Shown piece after piece: positions 6,022 through 8,765 of a stretch of 8,765 nucleotides of DNA. The stretch comes from CANKBT01 sp038235705. GTDB lineage: Bacteria; Actinomycetota; Actinomycetes; Mycobacteriales; SCTD01. The translations under genes and the position numbers were made by a program. Within the stretch, counting starts at the first letter, position 1, and each line of letters starts with the position of its first letter. The stretch spans positions 1 to 8,765 of the forward strand of contig JBBSTR010000095.1 in assembly GCA_038235705.1 (NCBI GenBank). Reading direction: 5' to 3'. The notes beneath the pieces were generated by a model, which was given only the letters and a program-made list of their open reading frames with translations, did no database searches and had not been told where the DNA came from.

Positions 6022-6037
6022 GTTGCGACTACGCAAC
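6022..6037. promoter_or_regulatory. Perfect dyad, candidate operator of the divergent promoter region
   Basis: GTTGCG (6022-6027) and CGCAAC (6032-6037) are perfect 6-base arms around ACTA, giving a 16-base dyad. It lies in the 209-base divergent region between the small basic-protein gene and the cytochrome/Mo fusion gene and covers the proposed -35 of the latter. A TTGC...GCAA core of this size resembles sites of MarR-type dimeric repressors, but no regulator gene is nearby. A shorter symmetric element AACC-ATCT-GGTT (6035-6046) overlaps its right edge. Confidence 0.5.
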
Positions 6038-6052
6038 CATCTGGTTTACGGT
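6023..6052 (+). promoter_or_regulatory. Candidate promoter of the cytochrome b/Mo fusion gene
   Basis: TTGCGA (6023-6028) matches four of six bases of the -35 consensus and TACGGT (6047-6052) fits the actinobacterial -10 pattern TANNNT, with an 18-base spacer. Transcription would start near 6059 and leave a leader of about 100 bases before the GTG at 6158. The perfect dyad at 6022-6037 overlaps the -35, which would suit repression by steric block. Confidence 0.4.
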
Positions 6053-6122
6053 TTCGCGCGGCGGGACAGGTCGCCAGAGGCAGCCCTCCGTCATGCCCGC
6101 CACCTCGGTGTCGCATCCCGGA

Positions 6123-6132
6123 CGGACGTCCG
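6123..6132. other. Ten-base palindrome in the leader of the fusion gene
   Basis: CGGACGTCCG is a perfect palindrome 25 bases upstream of the GTG start and just before the ribosome binding site. With no loop it is more likely a protein site, if anything, than an RNA hairpin. It may be chance. Confidence 0.2.
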
Positions 6133-6142
6133 CCGCACGCAC

Positions 6143-6149
6143 AGGAAGG
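6143..6149 (+). promoter_or_regulatory. Ribosome binding site fixing the GTG start of the fusion gene
   Basis: AGGAAGG is placed eight bases before the GTG at 6158. It decides the start: upstream in-frame codons would add about 45 residues of non-hydrophobic, composition-biased sequence in front of the first membrane helix. Confidence 0.75.
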
Positions 6150-6157
6150 AAGCAGCA

Positions 6158-7648
6158 GTGCCCGAGTTCTTTCCGTGGTGGGTCGTCATCACGCACTTCC
6201 TCAACATCTTCCTCATGCTGCTGCTGTTCCGCTCCGGCTTCGAGGTGCTGTCCGCCTTCCCGAAGTTCTATTGGCAGGACGACTGCCCGCCCGGCCGCGA
6301 GTGGCTGCGCCTGTCGAAGAAGATGTATGGCGCCGACTCGCGGCGCGTCTGGTCCTCGCTGGACGAGGAAGAGTCGTGGTCCCCGGTCGTCGCGCTGCCG
6401 GGGCGGAAAAACCTCGGGCTAGGGCGCCACTGGCACTTCATGTCGATCCAGTTCTGGATCCTGACCGGTGTGGTGTACGTGACCCTGGTCTTCACGACCG
6501 GCTACTGGCACTACCTGATCCCGACGCACTGGTCGATCGTCCCGGACTCCATCCGGTCGGTCGGCACCTACCTGCAGTTCCACATACCAGCCAAGATTCC
6601 GGGTCAGCCCTTCGAGCCGGCGCAGAAGCTGGCCTACTTCGTGGTCATCTTCCTGCTCGCGCCGTTCCAGATCGCCACCGGAGCGGCCATGTCGCCGTCG
6701 GTGCTGGCCCGCTTCCCCTGGTACGGCAAGCTGTTCGGCGGCAAGCAGGGGGCCCGCAGCCTGCACTTCCTGGGCATGGTCGCGTTCGCTGCCTTCATCG
6801 TGGTGCACGTCTTCATGGTGATCGTGCACGGACTGCCGACGGAGTTCACCTCCATCGTGCTCGGCACCCCGGGGAGCCACCGCGCCCTCGCCCTGGGCAT
6901 CGGGCTGACCGGGTTGTTCCTGATCGTCGTCTTCCACGTCGTGATCACCTGGTTCTCCCTGTCCCACCAACGCCGCACCCAGCGTCTGCTCGGCGTCGTG
7001 GTGAACCCGTTCGAGCGTGTCCTGTCCCGGGTGTTCACCTCCCGCGAGCGTTTCGGGCGCTCCGACGTCTCCCCGTACTTCCGGGTCAACGGCTACCCCC
7101 CGACCGACGACGGGTACGCGCAGATGGCGGAGAACGAGTTCGCCGAGTACCGCCTCGCCGTGGGGGGTCTCGTGGAGCGGCCGATGTCGCTGTCGGTGGC
7201 CGAACTACGAGCCCTGGGCGAGCAGCAGCAGATCACCAAGCACAACTGCATCCAGGGCTGGACCGCTGTTGCCGAATGGGGTGGCGTCCCGCTGGCCCGG
7301 CTGATCGAGGAGGTGCGCCCGTCCAGCGCGGTGAAGCACGTGGTGTTCTACGCCATGGACGACAAGGGTCTCACCGAGGGCGAGGGACGCTTCGGCTACT
7401 TCTACGGCACCATCCCGATCCACCTGGCGAGAAAGCCGCAGAGCATCCTGGCGCTCGAGATGAACGGTGCGCCGCTACCCGTCGAGCACGGCGCCCCGGT
7501 CCGCGTACGGCTGGAGACTCAGCTCGGGTTCAAGATGGTCAAGTGGGTGGTCGGCATCGAGTTCGTCGAGAACGTCACCGACATCGGCATGGGGATGGGC
7601 GGCTGGCGCGAGGACCAGCAGTTCTACGCCAATGCCGCAGGAATCTAG
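6158..7648 (+). CDS. Cytochrome b561-type membrane domain fused to sulfite-oxidase-type molybdopterin oxidoreductase
   Basis: This is a 496-residue fusion. The N-terminal half is a b-type cytochrome with about five membrane helices, near 5-24, 94-117, 150-171, 202-225 and 244-268. Candidate haem ligands are His13, His91/His93, His203, His217, His224 and His260; HFLNIFLMLLLFRSG (13-27) and SLHFLGM are typical of cytochrome b/b6 domains. The C-terminal part (about 320-485) has the sulfite-oxidase/MsrP fold signature HNCIQGW (362-368), with Cys364 as the expected Mo-pterin thiolate ligand, followed by EMNGAPLPVEHGAPVRVR-type sequence. Electrons would pass between the Mo site and the quinone pool; the substrate is unknown. 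There is no Tat signal. The basic loops after helices 1, 3 and 5 predict N-out, C-in, so the Mo domain would be cytoplasmic. It is followed after 13 bases by a GH15 gene in the same operon. Confidence 0.9.
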   Translation: MPEFFPWWVVITHFLNIFLMLLLFRSGFEVLSAFPKFYWQDDCPPGREWLRLSKKMYGADSRRVWSSLDEEESWSPVVALPGRKNLGLGRHWHFMSIQFWILTGVVYVTLVFTTGYWHYLIPTHWSIVPDSIRSVGTYLQFHIPAKIPGQPFEPAQKLAYFVVIFLLAPFQIATGAAMSPSVLARFPWYGKLFGGKQGARSLHFLGMVAFAAFIVVHVFMVIVHGLPTEFTSIVLGTPGSHRALALGIGLTGLFLIVVFHVVITWFSLSHQRRTQRLLGVVVNPFERVLSRVFTSRERFGRSDVSPYFRVNGYPPTDDGYAQMAENEFAEYRLAVGGLVERPMSLSVAELRALGEQQQITKHNCIQGWTAVAEWGGVPLARLIEEVRPSSAVKHVVFYAMDDKGLTEGEGRFGYFYGTIPIHLARKPQSILALEMNGAPLPVEHGAPVRVRLETQLGFKMVKWVVGIEFVENVTDIGMGMGGWREDQQFYANAAGI

Positions 7649-7653
7649 GGAGA
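7647..7653 (+). promoter_or_regulatory. Ribosome binding site of the GH15 gene, overlapping the upstream stop
   Basis: AGGGAGA starts within the TAG stop codon of the fusion gene and lies eight bases before the ATG at 7662. Sharing these bases indicates translational coupling and a common transcript. Confidence 0.75.
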
Positions 7654-7661
7654 ACAGCTCC

Positions 7662-8765
7662 ATGGCCGAGCTTCACGTCGACGACCTCGACGCAGCACGC
7701 TATCCGTTGCACGTCCTTCGCGAGTACGCCCTCATCGCCGACGGTGAGCGCGGGGCGCTCGTCGGCCCCCGTGGAGAGATCGTGTGGCTGTGCGCCCCGT
7801 CGTGGGACAGCGACGCCGTGTTCTCCTCGCTGGTCGGCGGCAGCGGGGTCTATGCGGTCACCCCCCGGGACCCGCGGTTCGTCTGGGGCGGCTTCTACGA
7901 GGACAGCTCGCTGATCTGGCGATCCCGCTGGATCACCGACACCGGCGTCGTCGAGTGCCGCGAGGCGCTGGCGTTTCCTGGCGAACCCGGCCGGGTCGTG
8001 CTGCTGCGCCGCATCATCGCCGTCCAGGGGGACGCGCAGGTGAGTGTGCGCCTCGATGCCGAAGCCGGCTTCGGTCGGCACGCGCTCGGTCACCTCGACC
8101 GTGAAGACCGGGTCTGGACGGGCCGAGCCGGCAAGCTCCGGATGCGCTGGACCGGCGCCAACGACGCCAGGCCAGGTCGCGGGCCGGACGCAGACCACGT
8201 CCTGAGCATGGAGCTCACCGTGCCTGCGGGAGGCCACCACGACCTCGTCCTCGAGCTGTCCGAGCAGGCCTTGCCGGCGGCGTGCCCGGACCCGGACCAG
8301 GCGTGGACAGCGACCGAGCACTCGTGGCGTTCCGCCGTCCCGGACTTCGGCGAGAGCCTCGCTCCGTCGGACACCCGACACGCTTACGCCGTGCTGCGCG
8401 GACTGACCAGCGCCGGCGGCGGGATGGTCGCGGCCGCCACCATGAGCCTTCCCGAACGGGCGGACCAGGGACGCAACTACGACTACCGCTACGTCTGGAT
8501 CCGCGACCAGTGCTTCACCGGGGAAGCCATCGCCGCCGCTGGCCCCTACCCGTTGTTGGACGACGCCGTCCGGTTCGTCGCCGGGCGCCTGCTGGACGAC
8601 GGACCGCAGATGACGCCCGCCTACACGACCTCCGGCGGGCGGGTGCCTGACCAGCGGGCTCTGCACCTGCCCGGCTACCCGGGAGGCAACGACGTCGTCG
8701 GCAACCACGTCAACGCGCAGTTCCAGCTCGACGCCTTCGGTGAGTCCCTGCTGCTGCTCGCGTCC
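7662..8765 (+). CDS. GH15 glycoside hydrolase (glucoamylase/trehalase-like), 3' end outside window
   Basis: The first 368 residues of a glycoside hydrolase family 15 protein are present, and the frame is open to the right edge. Family 15 enzymes are inverting glucoamylases, glucodextranases or trehalases. The N-terminal beta-sandwich domain begins with REYALIADGERGALVGPRGE (20-39) and IVWLCAPSWDSDAVFSSLVGG, the usual family opening that precedes the (alpha/alpha)6 barrel. The barrel opens with GRNYDYRYVWIRDQ (270-283), the substrate-binding signature including Arg281-Asp282, and continues through GYPGG and VGNHVNAQFQLDAFGE near the edge, which matches the family's GN..Q.QLD.YGE block. Both catalytic glutamates lie beyond the window, so activity cannot be judged. 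There is no signal peptide, so a cytoplasmic role on trehalose or an alpha-glucan is likely. The ATG at 7662 is chosen for its ribosome binding site and the domain start. It is translationally coupled to the Mo/cytochrome fusion gene. Confidence 0.9.
   Translation, partial: MAELHVDDLDAARYPLHVLREYALIADGERGALVGPRGEIVWLCAPSWDSDAVFSSLVGGSGVYAVTPRDPRFVWGGFYEDSSLIWRSRWITDTGVVECREALAFPGEPGRVVLLRRIIAVQGDAQVSVRLDAEAGFGRHALGHLDREDRVWTGRAGKLRMRWTGANDARPGRGPDADHVLSMELTVPAGGHHDLVLELSEQALPAACPDPDQAWTATEHSWRSAVPDFGESLAPSDTRHAYAVLRGLTSAGGGMVAAATMSLPERADQGRNYDYRYVWIRDQCFTGEAIAAAGPYPLLDDAVRFVAGRLLDDGPQMTPAYTTSGGRVPDQRALHLPGYPGGNDVVGNHVNAQFQLDAFGESLLLLAS

Noticed and set aside
4840..7914. Very long open frame of about 1024 codons on the plus strand
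   Set aside because: It runs antisense through the ThDP enzyme and the small gene, then overlaps the Mo/cytochrome gene in another frame. Its translation is low-complexity Arg/Pro/Gly/Ala sequence typical of an off-frame shadow in GC-rich DNA.
7575..8708. Open frame of 377 codons antisense to the GH15 gene
   Set aside because: The plus-strand frame is clearly a GH15 protein with family motifs; the antisense translation shows no domain and reflects codon bias.

Overview
The window is uniformly GC-rich, with strongly GC-biased third codon positions, GTG starts next to ATG starts, purine-rich ribosome binding sites and short intergenic gaps. It looks like a chromosomal segment of a high-GC actinobacterium; the genus cannot be told from the sequence. 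No RNA genes, insertion sequences, CRISPR arrays or phage genes are visible, and no stretch over 300 bases lacks a gene.

Layout, left to right. (1) Positions 2-1146, plus strand: the C-terminal GGDEF domain of a diguanylate cyclase cut by the left edge, then a polytopic rhomboid-like membrane protein. (2) Positions 1174-2646, minus strand: a long-tailed short-chain dehydrogenase/reductase (SDR) with a hydrophobic C-terminal anchor, followed by a small uncharacterised protein with hydrophobic stretches. (3) Positions 2746-3651, plus strand: a second SDR, diverging from the first across a 99-base control region; the two share unusual active-site losses and a similar C-terminal tail, so they look like relatives. 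(4) Positions 3682-5948, minus strand: a small basic protein of unknown function followed by a large thiamine-diphosphate (ThDP) enzyme of the pyruvate oxidase / acetolactate synthase superfamily, separated by a 119-base gap containing three possible hairpins. (5) Positions 6158-8765, plus strand: a membrane b-type cytochrome fused to a sulfite-oxidase-type molybdopterin domain, then the start of a GH15 glucoamylase/trehalase-like glycosidase that runs off the right edge.

The functional theme, by inference, is membrane-linked redox and central carbon metabolism. A ThDP enzyme of the pyruvate:quinone oxidoreductase type and a di-haem cytochrome b/Mo oxidoreductase lie back to back around a 209-base region that carries a perfect dyad over a plausible promoter. 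Both could exchange electrons with the quinone pool. The GH15 gene, tightly coupled behind the Mo/cytochrome fusion, could supply glucose from trehalose or an alpha-glucan.

The points most worth a second look are the fusion protein, whose loop charges predict a cytoplasmic Mo domain, its coupling to a glycosidase, the dyad at 6022-6037, the small gene at 5613-5948, and the divergent SDR pair, both members of which lack the catalytic-tetrad Asn.
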